A DNA stretch of 44,644 nt from Mucilaginibacter sp. SG564 (GCF_013149275.1 NZ_JABGNA010000023.1:1-44644); one strand, 5' to 3'. Shown: positions 30,196 to 39,513, counted from the stretch's first letter. Notes: a model not told the origin generated them from the sequence alone. Numbers and translations: made by a program.

Positions 30196-33168
30196 ATGCA
30201 GCTAAAAAATTTACTTAAAGTAAGCTGTCTTGCCATTTTTTGCTTCTTTGCTGTGTCGGTAATGGCACAAAACAAAGTAATAACCGGCAAGGTTACAGAC
30301 TCTCATGATGGTACATCTATGCCAGGTGTATCCGTTGTAGCCAAAGGCTCAACCATTGGTACCAATACTGGGCCAGATGGTAGTTTTAAACTTTCTATGC
30401 CAGCCGGCAATAATACCCTTGAGGTATCATTTATTGGCTATGCCAAGCAGGAAGTTGATATTACCGGTAAAACAAACGTGCACATTGCGCTTGTGGGTAC
30501 CGCCACCGCATTAAGCGAGGTACAGATAGTGAGCGTGGGTTACGGATCGCAACGCAGAAAGGACGTAACCGGAGCTATTTCGAGCATCAGTGCCAAGGAT
30601 TTTAACCAGGGCGAAGCCACCAACCCGCTATTACAATTGCAAGGCAAAGTACCGGGATTGGTAATTACCAATGCTGGCAGCGATCCGACAGGAACACCTA
30701 CCGTGCGTTTACGCGGGCAAACTTCTATCACCGGGAACCAGAACCCACTGGTTGTTCTGGATGGTGTTTTGCTTGATGATCCTAACCAGCTCAGAAACAT
30801 CCCTCCCGGCGATATCGCATCTGTGGATGTTCTGAAAGACGCCTCGGCAGCATCTATATATGGTGCACGTGGTGCAAATGGGGTTTTATTGGTAACTACA
30901 AAAAAAGGCCGTGAAGGCGGCACCTCCATTAGCTATGATGGCTATGCCGGTGTTGATAAACAAAGCAAATATTATGATTTGTTAAACAGAGGCCAATTTT
31001 TAGATGCCATATCAAAACTGCCAAACGTTACTGTAAGCACTTATGATAAAGGCGGCAATACCGACTGGCAAAAAGCTGTAACACGCACTGCCTATACCAA
31101 TAGCCATGCTGTAGCCATTTCGGGCGGATCAAAGAACTTTAACTACAGGGGGTCGGTATCGTACCTGAACCAGCAGGGTGTTGCGATCAATAACGATAAG
31201 AATATGCTGGGCCTGCGCTTTAGCGCTCAGCAAAAAGCGCTGGATAATAAGCTGGAGATTAATATGGGTATTACTTATTCGAGGATAAAGCAGAATTATA
31301 ATAATATAAATTATGATTACGTGTTTAATACCCCGCCAACTTATCCTGTGTATAATGCTGATGGATCCTATTATGCTTACTCTTTAGATTATAACGGGCA
31401 CAATCCGGTTCAGCATGCGGCGTTAACCTTAAATAACTCTTATGAAAACCTGGCCATACTTTATGCCACGGCCGATTATAACATCATCCCCAGCTTGAAG
31501 ATAGGGGTAATGGGTGCTACCAACCCGGATCATACGCAGAATAACAAATTTAACCCGGCTTTCCCTACAGAGGGGAATATCAACAACGCTAAAGCCGAGA
31601 GTTATGATGCCAATTCTTATAAAACCAACATTCACATCAATTATGATAAAACTTTCGGAAAGCACTCCGTATCAGCAACTGGTGTTTATGAGTATAATGA
31701 TTATTTTACCAATAATTTTACCGCTTATGGCGAGAACTACCTTGTGCCGGAAAACCTGAATAATAACCTGCAAGGTGGCAACCCTCAAAAATCGGCGATA
31801 ACATCAAACAAAACGGAGTATAAATTAATTTCGTTTCTGGCGAGGGTACAGTATAATTACGATTCACGTTTTTACGCGACAGCCTCTATCCGTCGAGACG
31901 GGTCGAACAAATTCGGGGCAAACCATGAATGGGGTTATTTCCCGGCTATGGATGTGGCTTACCGTTTAAAAAGAGATCTGTTAAAGGATGTGGAGTGGAT
32001 AGACGATTTGAAAATAAGGGCCGGTTATGGTGTTACCGGTAACTCAGATGCTATTGGGCCGTATAGCGCCATAGGTTTGTATGGTACAGGAAACACTTAT
32101 TATGATCCATCCGATAAAACTTTCCCATATAAGCCATCCTATCAGCCTTCACAAAACCCTAACCCCGATTTGAAATGGGAAAAACGCCAGGGTACAAACG
32201 TTGGTATTAATTTCTCCTTGTTCAACAACAGGCTTTCTGGTGATATTGACTACTATAACGATAAAACTAAGGACCTGCTTTATCTTTATCACGTGCCAAC
32301 ACCTCCGTTCCTGTACAGCACCATTCTGGCAAACGTGGGTAACCTAAGCAACAAGGGGGTAGATATTGGTTTAACCGGACAACCCATAGTAGGAAAAGAC
32401 TTCAACTGGACCATAGGGGGAAATATCACTTTTGTGAAAACCAGGATCACCAAATTATCCGGAACATATAATGGGTTTAATCTGGCGGTAGATCAGATAC
32501 CATTGGGTAACGCGCTGGGCCGTGGTTTATCATCTACACCTATTACTTATCTGAAACCGGGCTATGCTCCATTTGTATTTTATTTGCCTCATTACACAGG
32601 TGTTGATGCAAACGGCAATGAATTATTTGACGGCCAAACTGTTGATAAATATCCTGGTGGCATTCCCCCAAGCCATTATATCGATCCCTCTCCTAAATTT
32701 AATTATGGGATAACAAATACCTTTAATTATGGTAACTGGAGCTTTAACTTTTTCCTGAGAGGTGTTTACGGACAAAAAGCATTTAACAATACCTTATTGC
32801 AATTTGAAACCGTTACCCGCTTACCTGGCAATAACACTACCCGAGATGCACTCACCAATGGCGTAAAAAGCGCGCCTACAGCATCAGACAGATGGCTTCA
32901 GGGTGCATCATATTTACGACTGGACAACGCTGCATTGGGCTATACATTTAATAAAATTAAGGGCATCAGTTCATTACGGGTTTACCTGGCTACAAACAAC
33001 TTGTTTGTTATTACAAAATACAAGGGTATCGATCCTGAGATTGCTAACGCGATTTCATATACCCCTGATCCAAGCAATGTTACGCCTCAGAATCAATCGT
33101 ATATTGACAATAATCCATATCCAAAAACAAGATCATTTGTAATTGGCGCTAATTTTTCATTAAAGTAG
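30196..33168 (+). CDS. SusC/RagA-type TonB-dependent outer-membrane transporter
   Basis: A 990-aa outer-membrane receptor for oligosaccharides. It has a signal peptide (about 1-24), a carboxypeptidase D regulatory-like domain (about 26-105, NKVITGKVTDSHDGTSMPGVSVV), a plug domain (about 115-230, with VQIVSVGYGSQRRKDVTGAISS and DVLKDASAASIYGARGANGV) and a C-terminal 22-strand barrel ending RSFVIGANFSLK. The signatures are those of the SusC group, and import is powered by TonB-ExbB-ExbD. It pairs with the SusD gene 32 nt downstream. Substrate is inferred from the neighbouring glycosidases: alpha-glucoside or mannoside. Confidence 0.96.
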   Translation: MQLKNLLKVSCLAIFCFFAVSVMAQNKVITGKVTDSHDGTSMPGVSVVAKGSTIGTNTGPDGSFKLSMPAGNNTLEVSFIGYAKQEVDITGKTNVHIALVGTATALSEVQIVSVGYGSQRRKDVTGAISSISAKDFNQGEATNPLLQLQGKVPGLVITNAGSDPTGTPTVRLRGQTSITGNQNPLVVLDGVLLDDPNQLRNIPPGDIASVDVLKDASAASIYGARGANGVLLVTTKKGREGGTSISYDGYAGVDKQSKYYDLLNRGQFLDAISKLPNVTVSTYDKGGNTDWQKAVTRTAYTNSHAVAISGGSKNFNYRGSVSYLNQQGVAINNDKNMLGLRFSAQQKALDNKLEINMGITYSRIKQNYNNINYDYVFNTPPTYPVYNADGSYYAYSLDYNGHNPVQHAALTLNNSYENLAILYATADYNIIPSLKIGVMGATNPDHTQNNKFNPAFPTEGNINNAKAESYDANSYKTNIHINYDKTFGKHSVSATGVYEYNDYFTNNFTAYGENYLVPENLNNNLQGGNPQKSAITSNKTEYKLISFLARVQYNYDSRFYATASIRRDGSNKFGANHEWGYFPAMDVAYRLKRDLLKDVEWIDDLKIRAGYGVTGNSDAIGPYSAIGLYGTGNTYYDPSDKTFPYKPSYQPSQNPNPDLKWEKRQGTNVGINFSLFNNRLSGDIDYYNDKTKDLLYLYHVPTPPFLYSTILANVGNLSNKGVDIGLTGQPIVGKDFNWTIGGNITFVKTRITKLSGTYNGFNLAVDQIPLGNALGRGLSSTPITYLKPGYAPFVFYLPHYTGVDANGNELFDGQTVDKYPGGIPPSHYIDPSPKFNYGITNTFNYGNWSFNFFLRGVYGQKAFNNTLLQFETVTRLPGNNTTRDALTNGVKSAPTASDRWLQGASYLRLDNAALGYTFNKIKGISSLRVYLATNNLFVITKYKGIDPEIANAISYTPDPSNVTPQNQSYIDNNPYPKTRSFVIGANFSLK

Positions 33169-33200
33169 TCAATATTTATAACTGATAAATTATTAAAGAC

Positions 33201-34742
33201 ATGAAAAAAGGAATAAATATAAAGCATATAGGCGCGATGCTATGTTTGGCTATGCTTACCCAGGCTTGCACCAAGTTGGATAAAAATGTTTACAGCAATG
33301 CTACAGAAAACAATTTTCCAAAAACTCCGGCCCAGGTTACCGCAGTTGTGGCCAGTGCTTACAACGCCATGACCTCGATAGGTAACGATGGAAATACTTT
33401 TGTACTCAATGAGGTTACCACCGATGAAATGGTTGTTCCGACAAGAGGTAACGACTGGTATGATGGTGGTAAATGGCAATCATACTGGACACATAACATT
33501 AAGGTAGACGACAATACTGTTAATGGTGCATGGGGAGATATTAGCAGTGGTATTACCAAATGTAATTTTGTACTCAACCTGCTGGCCAGCCAATCTGGTG
33601 TTTCACCAGCAACCATAGCCGAAGTGAAAGTTTTGAGAGCTTATTACTTTTTGAAGTTTATAGATATGTTTGGTAGTGTACCATTGGTAACAGATTATAA
33701 TACCGACCCTTCAAAAGTTAAGCAGGCTACACGCGCCGACGTTTACGCGTTTATTGAAAGCGAATTAACAACCAATGCTCCATTGTTATCAACCAAAGGT
33801 CAATCAAAAGATGCCAGTACTTATGGTCATTTGAATCAGTGGGGTGCCTATATGATATTAGCTAAATTATATATGAACGCGCAGGTATATACCGGTACCC
33901 CGCAATGGGCTAAGGCCGCTGCCGCTGCCGATAAGGTTATACAATCGGGCCAATATAGCTTACAGCCTATTATGCTGGATAATTTTGCCGTAGTTAATGA
34001 TGGTTCTGTCGAAAATATATTTGTGGTGCCTTTTGACAATACCTATATCAAAGGTTTTAGCATCGAAATGAATACGCTGAATTATGTTAATAATTTAACC
34101 TTTGGGTTAACGGGACAGCCTTATAATGGCTGGTGTACGCCAACGGCATTCTTCAGATCATTTACTGACCAGGATGCCCGTAAAAAAATGTGGCTTATCG
34201 GTCAGCAATATAGCTCAACCGGCCAACCGTTAGTAGATGTTAAAACTAACCTTTCGGTAGTTCTGAGCCCATACGTATTACAATTAAGCAACCCTGCAGA
34301 TACTTTCAGGTATGCGGGAGCCCGGAGTATTAAATATTATCCACAGGCCGGAACTGCTGGTGATATGAGTAACGACGGTGTTATTTTCCGTTTATCTGAT
34401 GCTTACCTGATGAAGGCCGAAGCTGAAATAAGAGCGGGGGCACCTGGCGATGCGCTTACTTTGGTTAATGCTATCAGAACAAGATCGGGTGTGCCTGTTT
34501 GGAGCGCGAGCGACTTAACATTACCAAATTTACTGGCCGAACGTGGCCGTGAATTTGCCTGGGAAGGATGGCGCAGGAATGACCTGATCCGTTTTGAAGT
34601 AGCGGACGGTGTTAAATATTATACTGGTCCGAGGGTGCCCGAAAAAGTACAGGACGCGGCAGATAATCATACCCTGATTTTGCCGATTCCGTCACAACAA
34701 AAAATTTCTAACCCGAACCTGAACCAAAATCCGGGTTATTAA
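33201..34742 (+). CDS. SusD/RagB-type outer-membrane lipoprotein
   Basis: A 513-aa SusD-family surface lipoprotein that binds glycans and closes the SusC barrel. The lipobox is LTQAC with Cys23. Typical TPR-rich N-terminal blocks follow (VTAVVASAYNAMTSI and WGDISSGITKCNFVL), then VKVLRAYYFLKFIDMFGSVPLVT, LNQWGAYMILAKLYMNA and DAYLMKAEAEIRAG. Near the C-terminus ERGREFAWEGWRRNDLIRF and the end LPIPSQQKISNPNLNQNPGY are standard. Its stop precedes a strong terminator, so the next gene is at least partly separate. Confidence 0.96.
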   Translation: MKKGINIKHIGAMLCLAMLTQACTKLDKNVYSNATENNFPKTPAQVTAVVASAYNAMTSIGNDGNTFVLNEVTTDEMVVPTRGNDWYDGGKWQSYWTHNIKVDDNTVNGAWGDISSGITKCNFVLNLLASQSGVSPATIAEVKVLRAYYFLKFIDMFGSVPLVTDYNTDPSKVKQATRADVYAFIESELTTNAPLLSTKGQSKDASTYGHLNQWGAYMILAKLYMNAQVYTGTPQWAKAAAAADKVIQSGQYSLQPIMLDNFAVVNDGSVENIFVVPFDNTYIKGFSIEMNTLNYVNNLTFGLTGQPYNGWCTPTAFFRSFTDQDARKKMWLIGQQYSSTGQPLVDVKTNLSVVLSPYVLQLSNPADTFRYAGARSIKYYPQAGTAGDMSNDGVIFRLSDAYLMKAEAEIRAGAPGDALTLVNAIRTRSGVPVWSASDLTLPNLLAERGREFAWEGWRRNDLIRFEVADGVKYYTGPRVPEKVQDAADNHTLILPIPSQQKISNPNLNQNPGY

Positions 34743-34769
34743 TAAATTCATTTGATTTATACTAATTGG

Positions 34770-34804
34770 ACAATGGAACAGCTAAAAACTGTTCCATTGT
34801 TTTT
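34770..34804 (+). terminator. Strong terminator between susD and the GH65 gene
   Basis: ACAATGGAACAG (34770-34781) and CTGTTCCATTGT (34789-34800) form a perfect 12-bp stem with a 7-nt loop, then TTTT. It lies 28 nt after the SusD stop and 59 nt before the GH65 start. The upstream AA at 34787-34788 also allows a wider terminator in the reverse direction. Confidence 0.8.
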
Positions 34805-34862
34805 ATAAAAGATTCCGGACAGAATTGCATACAAGCTCAGATCGTATTGTAGAATAATTGAT

Positions 34863-36893
34863 ATGAATAAAATATACCTATTACTAACCGGTTTCTGTTG
34901 TTTGAGCGTGATATCAAAGGCCCAGGACTCCTGGAAAATAAAAGCCGATAAGATAGACCCAGCCAATTACTATGGCATTACGGTAGCTAATGGCATGATT
35001 GGTATTGTATCGTCGCCGGAGCCGTTTAAGGTGAAAAATGTGGTGCTTGCTGGTGCGTATGATCTGTATGGTCGCGGCCGGGTAAGTAATTTTCTGAACA
35101 GTTTTAACCTGTTGAACAGCTACCTGGAAATAAACGGCAAACGGGTGGAGGCTAAAAACATCCGCAATTTTAAGCAGGAGTTGGATATGCAGCATGCTGC
35201 CTTTACCACCACATTTGATTATGGCGATGCCGCATCGGTTAAATACACTTATTATTCCTTAAGGCAGCTGCCTTTTACTGTGTTGATGGATATCAGTATC
35301 ACCGCTAAAAAAGCTATCAATATCACCGCTGCCAGCGTGATGGAAGCACCGGATGCTTTGAAAGATGTTCAGAATTATTATAACGAGATAGACAGGCCGC
35401 ATGTAACCATCAGCCTGCTCACATCAACGGCTAAAAGCCCCACAGGAAAGTTGCAACTTTGCGCTTCTAATACCTTTTTATTTAACGAACAGCATGGCCA
35501 GGAACCAAGGGTGATCCACGAGATGTGGGATAATAACATGCACCTGATGAAGTTTAGCAAAAGCATTGCTGGGGGGCAAACATATCAGTATGCTTTGGCG
35601 GGCTCGTCCATTACCTCAGCGCACGATGCCGACCCATTGAACCAGGCCGAGCGCCTCACCATGTTTGCCAAACTGGAAGGCCGGGAGCGATTAGTAAAAT
35701 ATCATGAACAAGCCTGGGAAGAGCTCTGGAAAAGCGACATTAAAATTGAAGGTGACTTGCAGGCTCAGCAGGATGTGCACAGTATGTTGTACCATCTGTA
35801 CTCATTCTCGCGTGCGGGTGCGGCCTATTCGCCATCGCCCATGGGCTTATCTGGCTTAGGCTATAATGGTCACGTTTTTTGGGATGCCGACCTGTGGATG
35901 TATCCGGCGCTGCTGGTAATGCATCCTGATATCGCAAAGTCGCTGGTGGAGTACCGTTTTCAGCGATTGGCTGCCGCCAAACAGAATGCCTTTTCGCACG
36001 GTTACAAGGGAGCTATGTTCCCCTGGGAAAGCGCCGATAGCGGCGTAGAAGAAACCCCGGTTTGGGCCCTGAGTGGTCCCTTTGAACACCATATTACTGC
36101 CGATGTAGCACTGGCCGCCTGGAATTACTATTGTGTTACACAGGACAAGCAATGGCTGCAGGAAAAAGGGTGGCCGATCCTCTCGGCTACGGCCGATTTC
36201 TGGGCGAGCCGTGTAGAGCGTAATGGCGAAGGTCACTATGATATTAAAGATGTGGTGGCCGCTGATGAATGGGCCGAAAACGTAGATAACAACGCCTATA
36301 CCAATGCCGCTGCCAAAGCCAACCTGCAGGCCGCCACGGCAGCTGCAAAAATATTGGGCATCACCGCCGATCAGGATTGGCAGCAAGTAGAAAGGAATAT
36401 CCCGGTGCTGCAATTTGCTGATGGGGTTACCAAAGAGTTTGCCAGCTACAAAGGCGAAGGCATTAAACAGGCCGATGTAAACCTGCTGGCCTATCCACTG
36501 AAAACCATAACCGATCCGGCGCAGATTAAAAAAGATCTGGAATATTACGAAACCCGCGTACCTAACGAAGGCACACCCGCCATGACGCAAGGTATATTTA
36601 CCTTACTGTACGCCCGCTTAGGCAATGGCGATAAGGCCTATCATTTTTTCAAGGATGCTTATGAGCCCAATCTGCTACCACCATTCAGGGTGATTGCCGA
36701 AACCAAGGGTGGCACCAATCCTTATTTCGCAACGGGAGCGGGTGGCATTATCCAGAGTTTACTGATGGGTTTTGGCGGCCTGGATATTACGCCCGATGGT
36801 ATTGTGCAGCTCAAAAGCAAACTGCCCAAAAACTGGAAATCGTTAACCATTACCGGGGTGGGTATGGATAAAAAAACATATGTAGTAAAGTGA
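34863..36893 (+). CDS. GH65 glycoside hydrolase, kojibiose-hydrolase-like
   Basis: A 676-aa periplasmic protein with a signal peptide (about 1-20), an N-terminal beta-sandwich (about 25-270) and an (alpha/alpha)6 catalytic barrel. The family blocks GLSGLGYNGHVFWDADLWMYP, YRFQRLAAAKQNAFSHGYKGA and FPWESADSGVEETP are present. The general acid is Glu469 (VAADEWAENVDNNAYTN, where phosphorylases have GPDEY). The phosphate-binding Ser pair of GH65 phosphorylases is missing (EGTPAMTQGIF instead), and Glu613 (VIAETKGG) can serve as base. So it should be an inverting hydrolase. The acid-base spacing, as I recall it, matches Flavobacterium kojibiose hydrolase; trehalose or nigerose are possible. Confidence 0.85.
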   Translation: MNKIYLLLTGFCCLSVISKAQDSWKIKADKIDPANYYGITVANGMIGIVSSPEPFKVKNVVLAGAYDLYGRGRVSNFLNSFNLLNSYLEINGKRVEAKNIRNFKQELDMQHAAFTTTFDYGDAASVKYTYYSLRQLPFTVLMDISITAKKAINITAASVMEAPDALKDVQNYYNEIDRPHVTISLLTSTAKSPTGKLQLCASNTFLFNEQHGQEPRVIHEMWDNNMHLMKFSKSIAGGQTYQYALAGSSITSAHDADPLNQAERLTMFAKLEGRERLVKYHEQAWEELWKSDIKIEGDLQAQQDVHSMLYHLYSFSRAGAAYSPSPMGLSGLGYNGHVFWDADLWMYPALLVMHPDIAKSLVEYRFQRLAAAKQNAFSHGYKGAMFPWESADSGVEETPVWALSGPFEHHITADVALAAWNYYCVTQDKQWLQEKGWPILSATADFWASRVERNGEGHYDIKDVVAADEWAENVDNNAYTNAAAKANLQAATAAAKILGITADQDWQQVERNIPVLQFADGVTKEFASYKGEGIKQADVNLLAYPLKTITDPAQIKKDLEYYETRVPNEGTPAMTQGIFTLLYARLGNGDKAYHFFKDAYEPNLLPPFRVIAETKGGTNPYFATGAGGIIQSLLMGFGGLDITPDGIVQLKSKLPKNWKSLTITGVGMDKKTYVVK

Positions 36894-36903
36894 TTCGGAA
36901 GAA

Positions 36904-37040
36904 ATAAAATTTGTCATTTCGAACGAGGCACGAGGAGAAATCTTCTGCGATTGGAAGTAGAAACTTTGCATTATGCAGAAGATTTCTCTTTCGCACAACG
37001 CTCATCCCCATCCATGCTCTATCGAAATGACAAATTTTAT
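36904..37040. repeat. Palindromic element with 19-bp perfect inverted ends
   Basis: The ends ATAAAATTTGTCATTTCGA (36904-36922) and its exact complement (37022-37040) form perfect 19-bp terminal repeats. Inside are AGAAATCTTCTGC and GCAGAAGATTTCT, another perfect inverted repeat. The 137-bp unit has no ORF and lies between the GH65 and GH130 genes. It is a MITE-like repeat of a third family, seen once in the window. Confidence 0.8.
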
Positions 37041-37178
37041 AGTATTACGCTCTTGCGAACGCTTGCTTGGTCAGGTCTATTTGCCGCATAAGAGATTATT
37101 AAAAGCGAAGAACTTTATGATCAATCTTTTTGTTTGCTATCTTGAACCTTGATTCTAATATCTTGACTCTTACCATCT

Positions 37179-38351
37179 ATGAAACTGAATTTTATTGTCA
37201 TTTCATGTCTCGCCGCCACCCTTACTCTGAGTAGCTGTCAAAGCAATCAGAAAAAAGTCGCAGTTACGGTTGATACTACTAATAACTGGGCCATTTTACC
37301 TTTTACCAAACTGGATAGTGTTAACCCTGTTTTGGGCCCCGGCCGGGGCAATTTTATCGATCCGATACTAAAAACCAAGGTTTTATGGGAATCAAAAGAT
37401 GTGTTTAACCCGGCTATCGTGAACCGTGGCGGCAAGATCTGGATGCTTTACCGGGCGCAGGACAGTACAGGCAAACCAGCGGGTACATCGCGCATTGGTT
37501 TAGCCGTGAGTACCGACGCCACACATTTTGTGCGCAAGCCAACGCCTGTATTATATCCCGATAAGGACGACTACCAAAAACTGGAATGGCAGGGCGGCTG
37601 CGAAGATCCCCGTGTGGTGGAAGACGGCCGCGGTACTTATTACATGACCTATACCGCCTTCGATGGTACTACCGCGCGGCTACTGATAGCTACCTCCACC
37701 GATCTCATTCACTGGAAAAAGCATGGCAGCGTGTTTGCCAAAGCCGATACAGGTAAATATGCCGTTAAATGGAGCAAGTCAGGTTCTATCGTATCTACCT
37801 ATAAGAAAAACGGTAAGGTAATAGCCACCAAAATTAATGGCAAGTATTGGATGTATTGGGGTGATACCCAGATCTGGACGGCTACTTCAACCGATCTGAT
37901 CAACTGGATGCCTGTAAAAATGCAAGCCGGCGAAAAGCCTCCGGTAAAATTACGGTCGCAGGCACTTAACATGCCCGAACTCAAAATAGCCCTGCCCACC
38001 CGCGAAGGTAAATTCGACAGTGATTTGGTGGAACCTGGTCCGCCGGCTATACTGACGGATAGAGGTATTGTGCTCATCTATAACAGCCGTAATGTGCCAT
38101 CCTTCGGCGACTTATTACTGGCCGAGGGTACCTATACCGCCTCGCAGGCTTTGTTTGATAAGAATGATCCTACCAAACTGCTCAAACGCCTGGATCATTA
38201 TTTTATGAAACCCGAAAAATCCTACGAGCGTTCGGGACAGGTGAACCAGGTTTGCTTTGTAGAGGGTTTGGCTATATTTGACAATCATTGGTACCTGTAC
38301 TATGGTACCGCCGATTCAAAAATAGCAGTGGCCACGAGCGCTGTAAAATAA
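37179..38351 (+). CDS. GH130-family lipoprotein
   Basis: A 390-aa lipoprotein (lipobox SSC with Cys20) with a five-bladed propeller of the GH130 type. Signature blocks are NPVLGPGRGNFIDP, KDVFNPAIVNRGGKIWMLYRAQD (about 73-95), WQGGCEDPRVV (about 137-147), FDSDLVEPGPPAIL (about 279-292) and WYLYYGTADSKIAVA near the end. GH130 enzymes are beta-mannoside phosphorylases or hydrolases; a secreted lipidated form suits hydrolysis, because phosphorolysis needs cytoplasmic phosphate. Which linkage is cut is unknown. It is likely the second enzyme of the Sus locus. The start is ATG at 37179; a peptide deformylase gene begins 1 nt after its stop. Confidence 0.88.
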   Translation: MKLNFIVISCLAATLTLSSCQSNQKKVAVTVDTTNNWAILPFTKLDSVNPVLGPGRGNFIDPILKTKVLWESKDVFNPAIVNRGGKIWMLYRAQDSTGKPAGTSRIGLAVSTDATHFVRKPTPVLYPDKDDYQKLEWQGGCEDPRVVEDGRGTYYMTYTAFDGTTARLLIATSTDLIHWKKHGSVFAKADTGKYAVKWSKSGSIVSTYKKNGKVIATKINGKYWMYWGDTQIWTATSTDLINWMPVKMQAGEKPPVKLRSQALNMPELKIALPTREGKFDSDLVEPGPPAILTDRGIVLIYNSRNVPSFGDLLLAEGTYTASQALFDKNDPTKLLKRLDHYFMKPEKSYERSGQVNQVCFVEGLAIFDNHWYLYYGTADSKIAVATSAVK

Positions 38352-38352
38352 T

Positions 38353-38838
38353 ATGAAAACATTAGCCGATCTGTTACTCCTGGGCGATCCCAGGTTATAT
38401 GAAAAATGCGAACCCGTTTTGCAAACCGAACTTCCTTTAGTACCCGGCTGGGTAGTCGATATGGATAATGTGATGCGGGAGATCCGTACTAAATACAATT
38501 TTGGCCGGGCGATAGCCGCCCCGCAGCTGGGCATCATGAAAAGGCTGATCTATATGAATATCGACCAGCCTACCGTTTTCATCAATCCTGAATTTACCTG
38601 GCTAAGCGACGAAAAGTTTGAGCTCTGGGATGATTGCATGAGCTTTCCTAATCTGCTGGTAAAAGTGTCGCGCCACAAAAAACTCACCATCAACTATCTC
38701 GACGAAAACTGGCAACCGCAGGAATGGCACATGGAAGATGCCCTGGCCGAGCTGCTGCAGCACGAGTATGATCACCTGGAAGGTATCCTTTGTATCAGCC
38801 GTGCCGTTGATCCCCAGGCATTCAAATGGCGGCTCTGA
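38353..38838 (+). CDS. Peptide deformylase
   Basis: A 161-aa polypeptide deformylase, which removes the formyl group from new N-terminal Met. The three motifs are present but divergent: GRAIAAPQLG (51-60, in place of GxGLAAPQ), DDCMSFP (93-99, in place of EGCLS) and HEYDH (137-141). The metal ligands Cys95, His137 and His141 and catalytic Glu138 are kept. At 161 aa it is short for the family. It may be a second deformylase, since housekeeping copies have the standard motifs. It is only 1 nt after GH130, so it may be co-transcribed. An alternative role in peptide metabolism is possible. Confidence 0.88.
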   Translation: MKTLADLLLLGDPRLYEKCEPVLQTELPLVPGWVVDMDNVMREIRTKYNFGRAIAAPQLGIMKRLIYMNIDQPTVFINPEFTWLSDEKFELWDDCMSFPNLLVKVSRHKKLTINYLDENWQPQEWHMEDALAELLQHEYDHLEGILCISRAVDPQAFKWRL

Positions 38839-38880
38839 GGATGGGATTAATGCGCTTGTCGAAGTCCTAAAAGGCCCTTT

Positions 38881-39018
38881 CGCAGTCGCTCGGCTCCTGC
38901 CGAGTGACGACTATCCGCAGGCCTCTGGCCTGCGATTCAAACATGACCACTCTTGTTTTTTTACAGCGGCCGGAGGCCGGGTAATAATGGTCACTCGGCT
39001 GGAGCCGTGCGACTGCAG
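38881..39018. repeat. Palindromic element (P2 copy B)
   Basis: Ends CGCAGTCGCTCGGCTCCTGC and the matching CTGGAGCCGTGCGACTGCAG are inverted repeats of about 34 bp with a few mismatches. Four hairpins follow each other: CTCGGCTCCTGCCGAG, GCAGGCCTCTGGCCTGC, CGGCCGGAGGCCG and CGGCTGGAGCCG. Copy A is at 26260-26380. No ORF; it lies between the deformylase and ester-cyclase genes. Confidence 0.8.
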
Positions 39019-39035
39019 CGAGGCAACATAAAACC

Positions 39036-39446
39036 CTAATTCGCCTTCTTCAACACATCCTGTATATCCCTGATGGCCCAGTGATCGGTGTATACACCGT
39101 CTTTTAAATAAATAATATCCATAGTAGGTATCACCACTTGTTTGCCGCTGCCTTTTATCCCCATAAATTCACCAAGATGGGTGCCGTGTAGTATTTTGTG
39201 GGTAAATACTTTATTGCCCTCGGCTACCATGTTTTTGATCTCTATCCGAAGATCAGGGAAAGCTTTTTTAACCACCTGGTCCACAAAATCAAAAGTGGCC
39301 TGGAAGCCATTGTCGGCGCCTGCCGGCGCGGTGTGGTTTATAAAATGGGGGCTTACAATTTCCTGGTAAACGTTAAAATTGCCTTGCTCTAAAACCTCGT
39401 GGTTAAAACGGGTTACTACTGCTTTGTTTAATTCCTGTTCTGTCAT
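39036..39446 (-). CDS. SnoaL-like ester cyclase family protein
   Basis: A 136-aa protein of the SnoaL-like ester cyclase family, an NTF2 fold without signal peptide, so cytoplasmic. Typical blocks are TRFNHEVLEQGNFNVYQEIVSPHFINHTAP and FDFVDQVVKKAFPDLRIEIKNMVAEGNKV, with a late DGVYTDHWAIRDIQDVL. The paired His residues of the pocket (INHTAP, DHWAIRD) are those found in polyketide cyclases, but here a real polyketide is unlikely. Substrate unknown. A -7 box (TAATTTTG, 39475-39468) lies 21 nt upstream. AraC-type regulator gene is immediately upstream on the same strand. Confidence 0.85.
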   Translation of the reverse strand: MTEQELNKAVVTRFNHEVLEQGNFNVYQEIVSPHFINHTAPAGADNGFQATFDFVDQVVKKAFPDLRIEIKNMVAEGNKVFTHKILHGTHLGEFMGIKGSGKQVVIPTMDIIYLKDGVYTDHWAIRDIQDVLKKAN

Positions 39447-39513
39447 GTTTTATCTTTTACGTAGGGGCAAAATTACCGGGTATGGCTTAACGCCGATGGT
39501 ACAAAACAGTGCA

